From Candidatus Saccharicenans sp. (lineage in GTDB: Bacteria > Acidobacteriota > Aminicenantia > Aminicenantales > Saccharicenantaceae), in contig JANLFU010000003.1 of NCBI GenBank assembly GCA_024653215.1, forward strand, positions 62,001 through 126,000: a stretch of 64,000 nucleotides of DNA. The letters run 5' to 3'. The position numbers and the translations under genes are program-made. Below are positions 18,162 through 26,883 of the stretch, in pieces (within the stretch, counting starts at the first letter, position 1; each line of letters begins with the position of its first letter). The notes under the pieces were generated by a model. The model did not search any database. It worked only from the letters and a program-made list of their open reading frames with translations, and had not been told where the DNA came from.

Positions 18162-18847
18162 CCGCTGGAGCCAGTCCGCAGCCAGCCGGGAACAAGATGC
18201 TGATCATCCTGGCCCTGGCCGGTGGCCTTCTGGCCCTGGTGGCTTCTATCTTCTTTTATTCTGGTTACCGAAATTACTTTCTTTATCAGGCAGACCGGAA
18301 GAACATCAGGAGCCTGGAGAGCAATTTCCCCAGCCTGGAAGTTCGCCTGGAAAAAGCCGTCAGGTATTATCCCCTTCCGGCTTTCTATGCCGAACTCGGG
18401 CGACTGCGCCTGCAGCGAGCCATGGCTGAGATTGAGTTCGGTCAGGCTGACCGGGGCGAGCCGTTTCTGGATGGGGCCAGGGACGCCCTGCAACGGGCTG
18501 TGGCCGGCAACCCGGTTGACCACTCATTTCTCTGGGAACTCAGCAAGGTTTATTTTCTTTATAATTATCCTCTGCTGACCTATGCCGAAAAGGGTCGGCT
18601 GCTCTGCCGGGAGGCCCTAAGCCGTCATCCTTATAATGAATTTCTTTTCCTGAATATTGCCCTGGTTTTCATGGAACAGTGGCCTCTTCTCGAGGGGATG
18701 GAAAAGGACTGGCTGCGACAGAATCTTAGCAGAATAACGGCCGCCGACCCTGGATTCCTGGATAAATTGAAAAGAAGATGGCAGCAGAATTATAAAGAAA
18801 CGCAGAGCCTGGAATCCAGGCTGGCCGAGCTGGGCCGGCTGGACTGA
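18158..18847 (+). CDS. Membrane-anchored helical (TPR-like) protein paired with the ligase
   Basis: 229 residues, overlapping the ligase stop by four bases (ATGA). One N-terminal membrane helix (about 14-36) is followed by a fully helical region with TPR-like spacing (AVRYYPLPAFYAELGRLRL, LCREALSRHPYNEFLFLNIA). No catalytic residues are seen. In several loci O-antigen ligases are fused to or followed by TPR regions, so I infer a partner that positions the ligase or a protein acceptor in the periplasm. Not a family I can name. Confidence 0.7.
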   Translation: MTAGASPQPAGNKMLIILALAGGLLALVASIFFYSGYRNYFLYQADRKNIRSLESNFPSLEVRLEKAVRYYPLPAFYAELGRLRLQRAMAEIEFGQADRGEPFLDGARDALQRAVAGNPVDHSFLWELSKVYFLYNYPLLTYAEKGRLLCREALSRHPYNEFLFLNIALVFMEQWPLLEGMEKDWLRQNLSRITAADPGFLDKLKRRWQQNYKETQSLESRLAELGRLD

Positions 18848-18900
18848 AAGGGCTCTCTCCGGCTGCTGCTTACACCTCAAGGTCGGGGAAGGAGGTTTTG

Positions 18901-20073
18901 ATGATAAGTAACAGGCTTGGTACCTACTGGCGCGGGGGTCTTCTTCTCTTTCTCGCCACTCTGATATTGGCCTCTTCGTGTGTTCAGCTCCTGGCCGAAG
19001 ACCTCCAGGGTGAGGAGGCCCGATACCGGCGTTTTTCCCGGGGAATAAACCTGTCCTCCTGGTTCTGGCTTAACGCCGGACCCCTTAAACCTCTGGAAAA
19101 GAAATATTCCGAGCGCGACCTGGCTTTGATCCGGAAGCTGGGGCTGACCTATGTCAGGGTTCCGGTCGACATGGCCAATATTTATGACAGGGACAGGGAA
19201 GACAGGTTGAAGGCCGAGGCGCTCGAGCTGCTGATAACCGGGATTAAAAAGATAATCGATAGCGGGCTGGCCGTTAATTTTGACCTGCACAGCATTTCCC
19301 AGGAAACCGGCGGTTCTGATTATTCCGGCCCGCTGGGCAAGGATGCTGCCTTTACCGAGGAGTTTTTCGTTTTCTGGGAGAAACTGGCCGAAAAGCTGGC
19401 TGCCTTCGACCCGGACTGGCTGATAGTGGAGCCGATGAATGAGCCGGTTTTCCTGGGGGAAGAATACCGCTGGCCACCCCTCCAGAAACAGCTCATCGCC
19501 CGCATCCGGGCCAGGCTTCCCCGCCATACCATCCTGGCCACCGGGGCTTTCTGGTCCAACCTGTCCACCCTCCTGGCCCTGGAGCCTCTGGATGACAGGA
19601 ACCTCTGGTACTGCTTTCATTTCTATGAGCCGCATATTTTCACCCACCAGGGGGCACACTGGAGCTCGGAACTGGTCAAGAAGCTGAGGCGCGTACCCTA
19701 CCCTTCCTCTCCAGAAGCAGTACGGAAAGCGGTGTCTCTGGTCGGCCCGGAGAACCTGAAGAAGGCCCTGCTGGATTATGGTGAGGAAAGGTGGGATGCA
19801 GCCAAAATCGAGGGCAGAATAAAGCAGGCGGCCGACTGGGCCTCGCGGCACGGGGTCAGGTTAATCTGCAACGAGTTCGGAGCTTACCGGACTTACTGTT
19901 TGCCACCTTACCGGATAGCCTGGACGCGTGACGTCAGGACGGCCCTGGAGAAGTACGGTATCAGCTGGGCCATGTGGGAATTTGAGGGGGGATTTGGCCT
20001 CATTTTCAGGAAAGGTGACAAAGCTGTTCCGGACAGAGCCTTAGCCAGAGCTCTTGGTCTTGATATGGATTAA
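18901..20073 (+). CDS. Glycoside hydrolase family 5 (cellulase-like), exported
   Basis: 390 residues from ATG 18901, with GGAGG five bases upstream. The N-terminal hydrophobic segment ends in LASSC (about residue 27), a fair lipobox, so it may be a lipoprotein. The GH5 TIM barrel shows the acid/base Glu in EPMNEP (about residue 180) and the nucleophile Glu in ICNEFGAY (about residue 325); FDLHS and CFHFYEPH are further conserved strand ends. GH5 enzymes cut beta-1,4-type glycans. At the end of an export cluster it probably trims or releases the cell's own polymer, though scavenging is possible. Confidence 0.88.
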   Translation: MISNRLGTYWRGGLLLFLATLILASSCVQLLAEDLQGEEARYRRFSRGINLSSWFWLNAGPLKPLEKKYSERDLALIRKLGLTYVRVPVDMANIYDRDREDRLKAEALELLITGIKKIIDSGLAVNFDLHSISQETGGSDYSGPLGKDAAFTEEFFVFWEKLAEKLAAFDPDWLIVEPMNEPVFLGEEYRWPPLQKQLIARIRARLPRHTILATGAFWSNLSTLLALEPLDDRNLWYCFHFYEPHIFTHQGAHWSSELVKKLRRVPYPSSPEAVRKAVSLVGPENLKKALLDYGEERWDAAKIEGRIKQAADWASRHGVRLICNEFGAYRTYCLPPYRIAWTRDVRTALEKYGISWAMWEFEGGFGLIFRKGDKAVPDRALARALGLDMD

Positions 20074-20080
20074 GTCAGTC

Positions 20081-20518
20081 TCAGCCGGGCAGGCCGTTCT
20101 TGAAACTGGACTGGATTCTGGCGAACTGGTCCTTAATTTTATCGGGCAACCTGGAACTCCGGATGCGGTGGTTGAGCTTGAACCGGGAAATCTCCCTCAG
20201 ATAATATTCGACCTGGTCAGTTTTTTTGAGATTGTAGGCCGATAGAGTCAGGTAAACAAAGGCTTCACCCAGCAAATCCGGTTCATCCAGCAGGCCAAAA
20301 GCCGCTATTTTCAGGTTCTCGAAGGCCTCTTCGAAATCGTTCCGGTTGAAAGCGGCCAGCCCGTCGTCAAATAGCCTGAGGTAAAAAGGGTCAACCTGCG
20401 GCGAGCTACTGGTGGCCTGCTGGCCCGCCATTGTGTTCCCGACCAGAATGGAGGCGAATAAGGACATCAACAGTATCTGGAGAAGCCTCCGCCGGCTCAA
20501 TTCCAAAGCGCGGGTCAT
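20081..20518 (-). CDS. Small secreted helical protein (TPR-like), unrecognised
   Basis: 145 residues with a signal peptide (about 8-32; ending NTMAGQ) and a short helical repeat region (LFDDGLAAFNRNDFEEAFENL, then AFVYLTLSAYNLKKTDQVEYYL, described here by their TPR-like spacing). No catalytic motif. It faces the GH5 gene tail to tail and has its own promoter and a GAGGGAG ribosome site. Probably periplasmic; role unknown. Confidence 0.7.
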   Translation of the reverse strand: MTRALELSRRRLLQILLMSLFASILVGNTMAGQQATSSSPQVDPFYLRLFDDGLAAFNRNDFEEAFENLKIAAFGLLDEPDLLGEAFVYLTLSAYNLKKTDQVEYYLREISRFKLNHRIRSSRLPDKIKDQFARIQSSFKNGLPG

Positions 20519-20544
20519 TTTAAGGTCTCCCTCTTTTAATCTGA

Positions 20545-20573
20545 ATTGTAATCCATCCAGGACCAGAAAGCAA
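20545..20573 (-). promoter_or_regulatory. Promoter of the small secreted protein gene
   Basis: TTGCTT (20573-20568), 17 bp, TACAAT (20550-20545) on the minus strand; predicted start near 20538, leaving about 20 bases of leader with a ribosome site. Confidence 0.5.
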
Positions 20574-20637
20574 GTTTGCAGGCCGCGGTGGTGTTTTAAG
20601 TCTACACGATATAATATATAATCAAACCAGGAACAAG

Positions 20638-20892
20638 GTGAGAATACCCAGAGAAGCCGACTTCAAGAAGCTGGCCGAGATTTCTTCCCTGGTGATGATC
20701 CTTCCCTCCTCAATTGCCGTCGGGCTGGCCATCGGCTACCTGCTCGACCGCTGGCTTAAAACCGCTCCCTGGATGCTGTTAACCTGGTTGCTGCTGGGAG
20801 TGGCTTCTGGCCTGTTGAATCTTTTCCGGGGAGTCAGGAGGTATCTTATGGAGAATAAGGAACCTTCTGAAAAACCTCCGGAAAGCAATTGA
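20638..20892 (+). CDS. atpZ: AtpZ-like ATP synthase accessory protein
   Basis: 84 residues from a GTG start with AGGA upstream. Two membrane helices (about 15-35 and 40-60) and a GYLLDRWLKTAPWMLL segment place it in the AtpZ/AtpI-like putative F0F1-ATPase subunit family. These small proteins help assembly or ion supply of the ATP synthase. It heads the atp gene group. Two overlapping TATAAT boxes (20610-20622) lie just upstream but without a good -35. Confidence 0.8.
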   Translation: MRIPREADFKKLAEISSLVMILPSSIAVGLAIGYLLDRWLKTAPWMLLTWLLLGVASGLLNLFRGVRRYLMENKEPSEKPPESN

Positions 20893-20929
20893 ATCTCCCG
20901 GACCGCCCGGTTAAAATTGGAACTGGAAC

Positions 20930-21322
20930 ATGATGAAAAACGATTGGCTGGAGCCTTCGGTCAAGCGAGTCCCCCGGGTCACGGTGTTCCTGGGCCTGGC
21001 CGCGGGAATTTTGACAGCAGTTCTAATCGAGCCGGTTTCCGGGGTGCTGGTTCTGGCCGGGGCTGTTCTGGCGGCTCTGGGTTTTATCTCTCTTAAGTCT
21101 TTTGTAGACAGATACTTACAGGCAGGACCGGCCCGGCTCTGGCGGCGGGCCATTATCTTCTACGGCCTCAGGCTGCTGTTGATTTGCCTTATCTTTTTAA
21201 CTATAATCTTTTTCTTCAAGGCCCGGGTCCTGGCTCTGGCAGCTGGCTTCTCCCTGATTCTGGTGGCTATTCTGGCCGAAGCGGTCAGGTACCTGGCCGG
21301 TATAAAGCAATGGAAGGCTTAG
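20930..21322 (+). CDS. atpI: ATP synthase subunit I-like membrane protein
   Basis: 130 residues with four predicted membrane helices (about 18-35, 37-55, 73-95, 98-118), the pattern of the ATP synthase I family that assists c-ring assembly. Sequence conservation is low, as is usual for this family, so the call leans on position between atpZ and atpB. Tandem ATG codons mark the start. The 3' end overlaps the atpB start by 13 bases. Confidence 0.75.
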   Translation: MMKNDWLEPSVKRVPRVTVFLGLAAGILTAVLIEPVSGVLVLAGAVLAALGFISLKSFVDRYLQAGPARLWRRAIIFYGLRLLLICLIFLTIIFFFKARVLALAAGFSLILVAILAEAVRYLAGIKQWKA

Positions 21323-22056
21323 AGCACAGCTTACCGATAGTTGATTTTTTTAACCTGATTCTGGGGCGGCCGCTAGCTGCCCTGCTGGCCATCTTCGGCC
21401 TCCGGGTTAAAGACCCGGCCCACCTCCTGCCAGATTACCTGGTTATGACCCTGATAGTGGCCATACTCCTGTCCATCCTGCTGGGCCTGGCCGGCCGCCG
21501 GGTGAGTCTCATCCCGGGCAAGACCCAGGTCGTGCTGGAAAGCCTGATAGATTTCTTCGAGGGGATGATTGTTGACACCATCGGCGAGCAGGGGAAGAAA
21601 TATCTTCCCCTGGTAACCACGGTTGGCCTGTTCATCATGACCTCCAACCTCCTCGGGCTGATTCCGGGGTTTATGTCTCCCACCAGCAAGCTGAACGTGA
21701 CCCTCGGCTGTGCCCTGGTGGTCTGGCTTTATTATCACTGGCAGGGGATCAGGACCCAGGGAGTTTTTGGCTACCTGAAACACTTTACCGGTTCCAACCC
21801 CTTCCTGGCACCGCTGCTGCTGCCCATAGAGATCATCAGCCATTTTTCCCGCCCGGTCTCTCTGTCGATGCGTCTTTTCGGCAACATCTTTTCCGAAGAA
21901 CTACTGATCCTGATCATCGCTTCCATCATTCCCTATCTTCTGCCTTTGCCCTTCATGGCCATCGCCATTTTCACCGCAGTGATTCAGGCCTACGTTTTTG
22001 TCCTGTTGACCTGCATTTACATAGCCGGGGCAGTAGCCCACGAGGAAGAACATTAA
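21310..22056 (+). CDS. atpB: F0F1 ATP synthase subunit a
   Basis: 248 residues from ATG 21310, overlapping atpI. Subunit a forms the ion half-channels beside the c-ring. The essential Arg is in SLSMRLFGNIFSEELL (about residue 185), and the last helices (about 195-240) with QAYVFVLLTCIYI match the family. The open frame extends 42 codons upstream inside atpI, but the start at MEGLEHSLP gives the normal length. The remaining subunits (b, delta, alpha, gamma, beta, epsilon) are absent from the window, so the operon is split. Confidence 0.95.
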   Translation: MEGLEHSLPIVDFFNLILGRPLAALLAIFGLRVKDPAHLLPDYLVMTLIVAILLSILLGLAGRRVSLIPGKTQVVLESLIDFFEGMIVDTIGEQGKKYLPLVTTVGLFIMTSNLLGLIPGFMSPTSKLNVTLGCALVVWLYYHWQGIRTQGVFGYLKHFTGSNPFLAPLLLPIEIISHFSRPVSLSMRLFGNIFSEELLILIIASIIPYLLPLPFMAIAIFTAVIQAYVFVLLTCIYIAGAVAHEEEH

Positions 22057-22073
22057 TGAAAAGGAGATTAAAG

Positions 22074-22412
22074 ATGTCAAAGAAAGGTAAGTTCGTCGGT
22101 CTGTTGATTTTTCTTCTGGTCCTGACGCTGACTCCGTTGAGTGCTCAGACTGTGGACCCGGCCCGGGCCGACCTGTTCAAGCTGTCCATCATTGTCGGTG
22201 CCGGCGTGATCACGCTGGCGGTCATAGCCGGGGCTTATGGCCAGGCCAAGGCCATCTCTTCCGCCTGCGAGGGCATCTCCCGCAACCCGGCTGCCGGGCA
22301 GCACATCCGGGGCATTCTGATTTTTGGCCTGGTTCTGATTGAGACCCTGGTCATCTATGCCCTGCTCATCACCATCATCATCCTGATGGTCAAGTGGGGG
22401 GCCTATTCATAA
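22074..22412 (+). CDS. atpE: F0F1 ATP synthase subunit c with N-terminal leader and Na+-type residues
   Basis: 112 residues from ATG 22074, chosen because AGGAG lies eight bases upstream; an ATG at 22056 overlapping the atpB stop is weaker. A signal-peptide-like leader (about 1-26; ending LSAQT) precedes the two c-ring helices, which is longer than the common 75-90 residues. Helix 1 contains YGQAKA, helix 2 contains LIETLVIYALL with the ion-binding Glu. Gln in helix 1, Glu, the following Thr hydroxyl and Tyr five residues after the Glu fit a Na+ site of the Ilyobacter type better than a plain H+ site, though Thr67 of that site is Leu here. Confidence 0.93.
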   Translation: MSKKGKFVGLLIFLLVLTLTPLSAQTVDPARADLFKLSIIVGAGVITLAVIAGAYGQAKAISSACEGISRNPAAGQHIRGILIFGLVLIETLVIYALLITIIILMVKWGAYS

Positions 22413-22434
22413 GCTCGGGTCTCAAGCCGGATAG

Positions 22435-23349
22435 ATGGCTCTGAACTTTTTTAAGATATTGCTGGCTTCCTTCAAGCGGTTTAACGACGACCGTTGCTGG
22501 AACGCCTCCATAGTTATTTCCTATTTCTCTCTGCTGTGCGTGGTCCCGCTGGTGGCCCTGTTCTATTACCTCGGAGTGAAGGTCCTGGGAAGTTCGGAGC
22601 TGGTGGTGCGCAGCCTGAATATTTTCACCGAAGAGTTTTTTGCCAAGATGGACCCGGCCTTTTTTAAGAGGCTGCAGGCTTTGGGCGACAACCTGTCCAA
22701 CCTGGGCTGGTTTGGCCTGTTCGGTTCTCTGGTGGCCGCCTCCTTCCTTTTTTCCAACCTGATTGCCACCCTCAACCAGATTTTCCGGGCCAGGTACCAC
22801 AAGTCCTTTTTCTATAACCGGTTGATCGAATACGTGGTGATGATGATTATCGGCATCATCCTGCTGTTTTCCCTGTCCATAACCGCCCTCTGGACCGGCC
22901 TGCAGAAATTCCTGAGGGAAAGCGAGGTAATCTCTGAATTTATCAACCCCAGGCTTATAACAGTTGTCAACAATTTCTTCTTCCAGTATCTTCTGCCCTA
23001 CGGGCTGACCTTGCTGTTTCTTTTCACCCTTTATAAGTTCATCCCGGAAACCCGGGTCCATACCCGCAGCGCCCTGCTGGCCGCGGCCATCGCCGCCTTT
23101 TTCTGGGAAGTCTTTAAGAGAGGCTTTGCTTTTTATGTCATCCATTTTTCGGCCGTCGGCATCGTGCTGTCGAAACTACTGGCCGGCACCCTGACCTCGG
23201 TAATATTCTTCCTCCTCTGGATTTCAGCCTCTCTGGTGATAATGCTCTGGGGCGCGGAGCTGGCCGCGGTGCTGAATGAGTACCTGGATTCTCTTCGAAC
23301 CGGCCAGGAGAAACAGGAGAAAGAGGGAACGCAACCTGTTCAGGCCTGA
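22435..23349 (+). CDS. YihY/BrkB family membrane protein
   Basis: 304 residues with six predicted membrane helices and the family core [18 protein letters not shown] near residue 240. The family was once called ribonuclease BN in error; its true role, perhaps transport or envelope function, is unsettled. The gene follows atpE by 22 bases and may be co-transcribed with it. Its last ten bases overlap the convergent trxA gene. Confidence 0.9.
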   Translation: MALNFFKILLASFKRFNDDRCWNASIVISYFSLLCVVPLVALFYYLGVKVLGSSELVVRSLNIFTEEFFAKMDPAFFKRLQALGDNLSNLGWFGLFGSLVAASFLFSNLIATLNQIFRARYHKSFFYNRLIEYVVMMIIGIILLFSLSITALWTGLQKFLRESEVISEFINPRLITVVNNFFFQYLLPYGLTLLFLFTLYKFIPETRVHTRSALLAAAIAAFFWEVFKRGFAFYVIHFSAVGIVLSKLLAGTLTSVIFFLLWISASLVIMLWGAELAAVLNEYLDSLRTGQEKQEKEGTQPVQA

Positions 23350-23675
23350 GCCAGGTGCCGTGACAGGAAGTTAACCAGCTGGTTCTTGGGCAGGGCTCCG
23401 ACCACCGAGTCGACCGGCTGGCCTCCCTTGAAAAGAATCAGGGTGGGAATGCTCATGATCTGATAGCGGGCTGAAACCCCGGGATTTTCGTCAACGTTGA
23501 CCTTGACCACCTTCAGCCGTCCACGGTAAGTCTCGGCGATCTGTTCTATCACCGGGGCCACCATCAGGCAGGGGCCGCACCAGGGGGCCCAGAAGTCGAC
23601 CAGGACTGGCAGGCTGGACTTGATAACTTCCTGCTCGAAGGTGGCGTCGGTGGCCTGAATCAAGTTACTGCTCAT
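23340..23675 (-). CDS. trxA: Thioredoxin
   Basis: 111 residues, the standard thioredoxin length, with active site WCGPC in [14 protein letters not shown] (about residue 30) and the cis-Pro loop MSIPTLILF (about 75). No signal peptide, so a cytoplasmic disulfide reductase. It starts four bases inside the end of the glycogen-synthase-like gene and ends the long co-directional run that begins at thrS. Confidence 0.96.
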   Translation of the reverse strand: MSSNLIQATDATFEQEVIKSSLPVLVDFWAPWCGPCLMVAPVIEQIAETYRGRLKVVKVNVDENPGVSARYQIMSIPTLILFKGGQPVDSVVGALPKNQLVNFLSRHLAQA

Positions 23676-25141
23676 TTATTTCCTCCGCTATTTAAGTTCA
23701 AAGCCTTACGATAAAGGAGTTTGTATTTCCTGACCAGGTTAGACCAGGAATTGTCGGCCCGGAGACAGTTGGCCCTCACCCGCGGCCAGAGTTCGGGGCT
23801 GACATAGGTCCGAAGAGCCTGCTGGATGGCCTGAAGCATGGCTTCTTCTGAATAGTCTTCAAAAATAAAACCGGTTCCGGTCCCGTCGGCGGGAGAAAAG
23901 GGCTGAACCGTTTCCCGCAGGCCGCCAGTGGCCCGGGCCACCGGCACCGTCCCGTAGCGCAGGCCGTGCATCACGGTCAACCCGCCCGGCTCTTCCAGAG
24001 AGGGCATCAGAAGCAGGTCAGCCCCGGCCAGCACCTGGTGGTAAAGGGAGGCGCTGAATTCAGGCCTGTAGGCCAGGCGTCCTCTGTGGACAGTCTGCAA
24101 TTCAGCCAGCGCGGTTTCGTATTTCTCTTCTCCCTGCCCGGCCACCACCAGCTGGCAGCCGGAAGACAGCAGGGAAGAAACGGTCTTCAGCACCAGGTCG
24201 ATCCCTTTTAACCTGGTCAGATAACCGACCACGGCCACCAGGGGCAGTGAGTCCCCGCCGGTCAGCTGGAGGTCTTTCTGTAGCTGCTTCTTGCAGACGG
24301 CTTTTCCGGACGGGTCTTCCTGGCTGAAGTTAGCCGGGAGATGGGGGTCGGTAGCCGGATTCCATTCCTCGTCGTCGATACCGTTGCGCAGGCTGTAGAG
24401 AGGCTTGGATTTCCGGGAAAAGAAGGAACAGATGTCGGGACGATGGGCCAGAACCTCGTCCCGGTAAGTCCGGCTGACGGTATTGACCACGTCGGCAAAC
24501 AGGATTCCGGCCTTGAGGAAGCTGAATTTTCCCTTGAAGGCCAGCTGGTGCGAATTAAGGTAGTTCCAGTCGAGCCCGGTCAGTCTCAACGATTCGGCCG
24601 GGAATTCACCCTGGTAGGAAAAATTGTGAATGGTCAGGACACAGGCGGCCTCTCTGAGCGATGCTTTTTTTTGAAAAACGGATTTCAAGAGCATCGGCAC
24701 CAGGCTGGCCGGCCAGTTGTGACAGTGGATGAGGTTGAACTTGAGACGGGTTCCGGCCAGGAATTCGCAAACGGCCCGGTTGAAAAAAATGAAGCGCTCG
24801 GCGTTATCGGGATAATCACCCTGGGGCGAGCCGTAGATGTAATCCCGGTGGAAGTATTTGGGCTGGTCGACCAGGTAGAGGACATACCGACCCTGTTCAG
24901 CCCGGCAAACAGTGGCCGGTAACTTTTTCTCTCCCACCGGCACCTGGAGGTCCTCCACTATGACCTTCTTGCTGAGGGACTCTATTTCGGGCCGGCGGTA
25001 ATGGGGCAGAAAAATGCTGACCTCCAGGCCGGAGCGGGCCAGGAACCTGGCCAGGCCGGCTACCGCCTCGGCCAGCTCGCCCGAGCGGGCATAGGGGGCC
25101 AGCTCCGGGGTCACCATGGCTATTCTGAGCTTATCCACCAT
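23672..25141 (-). CDS. glgA: Glycogen/starch synthase-like glycosyltransferase (GT5)
   Basis: 489 residues from ATG 25141; a TTG ten codons upstream is also possible and neither has a clear ribosome site. GT5 fold: N-terminal domain with [18 protein letters not shown]-terminal domain with [13 protein letters not shown] (about 305) and [19 protein letters not shown] (about 390), where the second Glu of the E-X7-E pattern and the TGGL loop bind sugar nucleotide. The KTGGL motif of classic GlgA, which contacts ADP-glucose, reads RSGEL here. It is therefore GlgA-related, but donor or acceptor may differ. No other glycogen genes are near; trxA follows. Confidence 0.8.
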   Translation of the reverse strand: MVDKLRIAMVTPELAPYARSGELAEAVAGLARFLARSGLEVSIFLPHYRRPEIESLSKKVIVEDLQVPVGEKKLPATVCRAEQGRYVLYLVDQPKYFHRDYIYGSPQGDYPDNAERFIFFNRAVCEFLAGTRLKFNLIHCHNWPASLVPMLLKSVFQKKASLREAACVLTIHNFSYQGEFPAESLRLTGLDWNYLNSHQLAFKGKFSFLKAGILFADVVNTVSRTYRDEVLAHRPDICSFFSRKSKPLYSLRNGIDDEEWNPATDPHLPANFSQEDPSGKAVCKKQLQKDLQLTGGDSLPLVAVVGYLTRLKGIDLVLKTVSSLLSSGCQLVVAGQGEEKYETALAELQTVHRGRLAYRPEFSASLYHQVLAGADLLLMPSLEEPGGLTVMHGLRYGTVPVARATGGLRETVQPFSPADGTGTGFIFEDYSEEAMLQAIQQALRTYVSPELWPRVRANCLRADNSWSNLVRKYKLLYRKALNLNSGGNK

Positions 25142-25237
25142 AAGAAAAAATGATAGCTGGCCGGCCGGCAAAAATCAATCCGCCGGGGCGGGGGAAGACC
25201 GGATGCGGACAGGGGTTTGAGCTGGCCTGAACGGGTG

Positions 25238-26095
25238 TTATTCGGCCCAGCCCAGTTTTTCTTTAACCAGTTGATAATAACTGCGCCAGGGAGAGGTTAC
25301 CAGCCGGAGAAACAGGTTTGACTTCTTGACTCTAATCGCGGCCTTTCGGGGTATGGTTTCCCCGCGCTGGCCGTCGATGGTCAGATATACTTTTTCCTCC
25401 GGCGTCAGCAGCTTGATTTTTATTTCGGAAGTGGAAGGAACGAGCAGGGGCCGGAACGACAGGGTATGGGGGCAGATGGGTGTCAGAATGATGGACTCAA
25501 TCCCGGGATGAACGATAGGTCCGCCGGCCGAAAGCGAGTAGGCGGTGGACCCGGTCGGGCTGGAGAGAATCAGGCCGTCGCCCTTCAGGCGGGTGACCTC
25601 CTGGCCGTTGATGAAGATCAGGAGTTCGATCATCCTGGCCAGGGCGGACTTGTTCAGCACCACGTCGTTGAGGCAGATGTCCTGCCGGTCTCCATAAGAT
25701 ATTTCCAGCAGGCTGCGCTGGCTGATAAAACCATTTTTGTTCTGGATAAAAGCTTCCAGGACGGGCAGGGCCTCGGCCACCGGTATTTCTGTCAGGAAGC
25801 CCAGCCGGCCCAGATTGATGCCGATGACCGGAATCCCGGCCCGGGCAGCCTGGGGGGCAATGCTGAGCAGGGTGCCGTCTCCGCCCAGGACGATCAGGGC
25901 CTGGCAGCTCTCGGACAGCCGGTCGCGCTCCTCCCCGCCCTTCAACCCGATTTTTTCGGCGGCGATTTTTTCCAGCAGTGGTTCAATTTTATGGGCTTTA
26001 AGAAAGGCAATTATTTCTCTGAGAACCCGGTCAACGCCGGGGGCATGGGGTTTGATCACCAGGCCAACTCGCTTAATTTTTTGTCTGGTCGCCAT
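25238..26095 (-). CDS. nadK: NAD kinase
   Basis: 285 residues from ATG 26095, with AGGAG about ten bases upstream; a TTG three codons earlier is closer to that site than usual. Makes NADP from NAD using ATP or polyphosphate. Signature GGDGTLL (about residue 70), CLNDVVLNKS (about 145) and SPTGSTAYSLSAGGPIVHP (about 180) are all present. Overlaps the tlyA 3' end by 23 bases. Confidence 0.96.
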   Translation of the reverse strand: MATRQKIKRVGLVIKPHAPGVDRVLREIIAFLKAHKIEPLLEKIAAEKIGLKGGEERDRLSESCQALIVLGGDGTLLSIAPQAARAGIPVIGINLGRLGFLTEIPVAEALPVLEAFIQNKNGFISQRSLLEISYGDRQDICLNDVVLNKSALARMIELLIFINGQEVTRLKGDGLILSSPTGSTAYSLSAGGPIVHPGIESIILTPICPHTLSFRPLLVPSTSEIKIKLLTPEEKVYLTIDGQRGETIPRKAAIRVKKSNLFLRLVTSPWRSYYQLVKEKLGWAE

Positions 26096-26873
26096 CGGGC
26101 ACAATCTCCTGAATTTTTTTCCTCAGTTCCTCCGGGTTCAGCCCGCCGGGCCCCGGGCTCAGCCAGGCCAGGAATTCCCGGTTGCCTTTCTGTCCCAGGG
26201 TGTCGCAGCGGAGCAGGTCATGGACCGCATAGCCCATCTGCCCGGCCGCGGCCAGGACTTTCTCCAGGACCTCGCGGTGAACCCGGCTGTCCCTGATTAT
26301 ACCCTTTTTGCCGACCTGATTTCGACCGGCTTCAAACTGCGGTTTGACCAGGACCAGGACCTGGCCCGAGCTCATGATTTTTCTCACGGCCGGGAGGATC
26401 TTTAGGACCGAGATGAATGAAACATCGATGACGGTCAGTTCGGGTATCTCGGACAGGTCTTCAGGCTGAAGATACCGGGCGTTTTTTTCCAGGGTTACGA
26501 CCCGGGGGTCCTGTCTGAGCTTCCAGTCCAGCTGGTTAATATTAACGTCCACGGCGTAGACCTTTCTGGCTCCGGCCTGCAGCAGGCAATCGGTAAAACC
26601 ACCGGTGGAAGAGCCGATATCAAGGGCCACCTTCCCCGCCACGGATATCTTGAAGCTGCGCAGTCCCTGTTCCAGCTTGGCTCCGGCCCGGCTGACGAAG
26701 GGAAAAGGTTCCTGGAGCGACAGCTCGGAATCTGGAGAGACCTGCTGCCCGGGTTTTAGGGCCGGCTGGTTATTCACCAGTACCCGGCCGGCCAGAATCA
26801 GGGCCTGGGCTTTTTCCCGGCTGGCCGCCAGGCCTTTCCGGGTAAGGAGAAGGTCCAGGCGAATTTTTTTCAT
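26073..26873 (-). CDS. tlyA: TlyA-family rRNA 2'-O-methyltransferase
   Basis: 266 residues. An N-terminal S4 RNA-binding domain (about 1-60; RLDLLLTRKGLAASREKAQ) is followed by an FtsJ-like methyltransferase domain with the S-adenosylmethionine loop DIGSSTGGFTDCLLQ (about 82) and the catalytic Lys in VKPQFEAG (about 183). TlyA methylates ribose in 16S and, in some species, 23S rRNA; the old name hemolysin is misleading. Sits between dxs and nadK, a common bacterial arrangement. Confidence 0.94.
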   Translation of the reverse strand: MKKIRLDLLLTRKGLAASREKAQALILAGRVLVNNQPALKPGQQVSPDSELSLQEPFPFVSRAGAKLEQGLRSFKISVAGKVALDIGSSTGGFTDCLLQAGARKVYAVDVNINQLDWKLRQDPRVVTLEKNARYLQPEDLSEIPELTVIDVSFISVLKILPAVRKIMSSGQVLVLVKPQFEAGRNQVGKKGIIRDSRVHREVLEKVLAAAGQMGYAVHDLLRCDTLGQKGNREFLAWLSPGPGGLNPEELRKKIQEIVPDGDQTKN

Positions 26874-26883
26874 CCCGGTTTAG

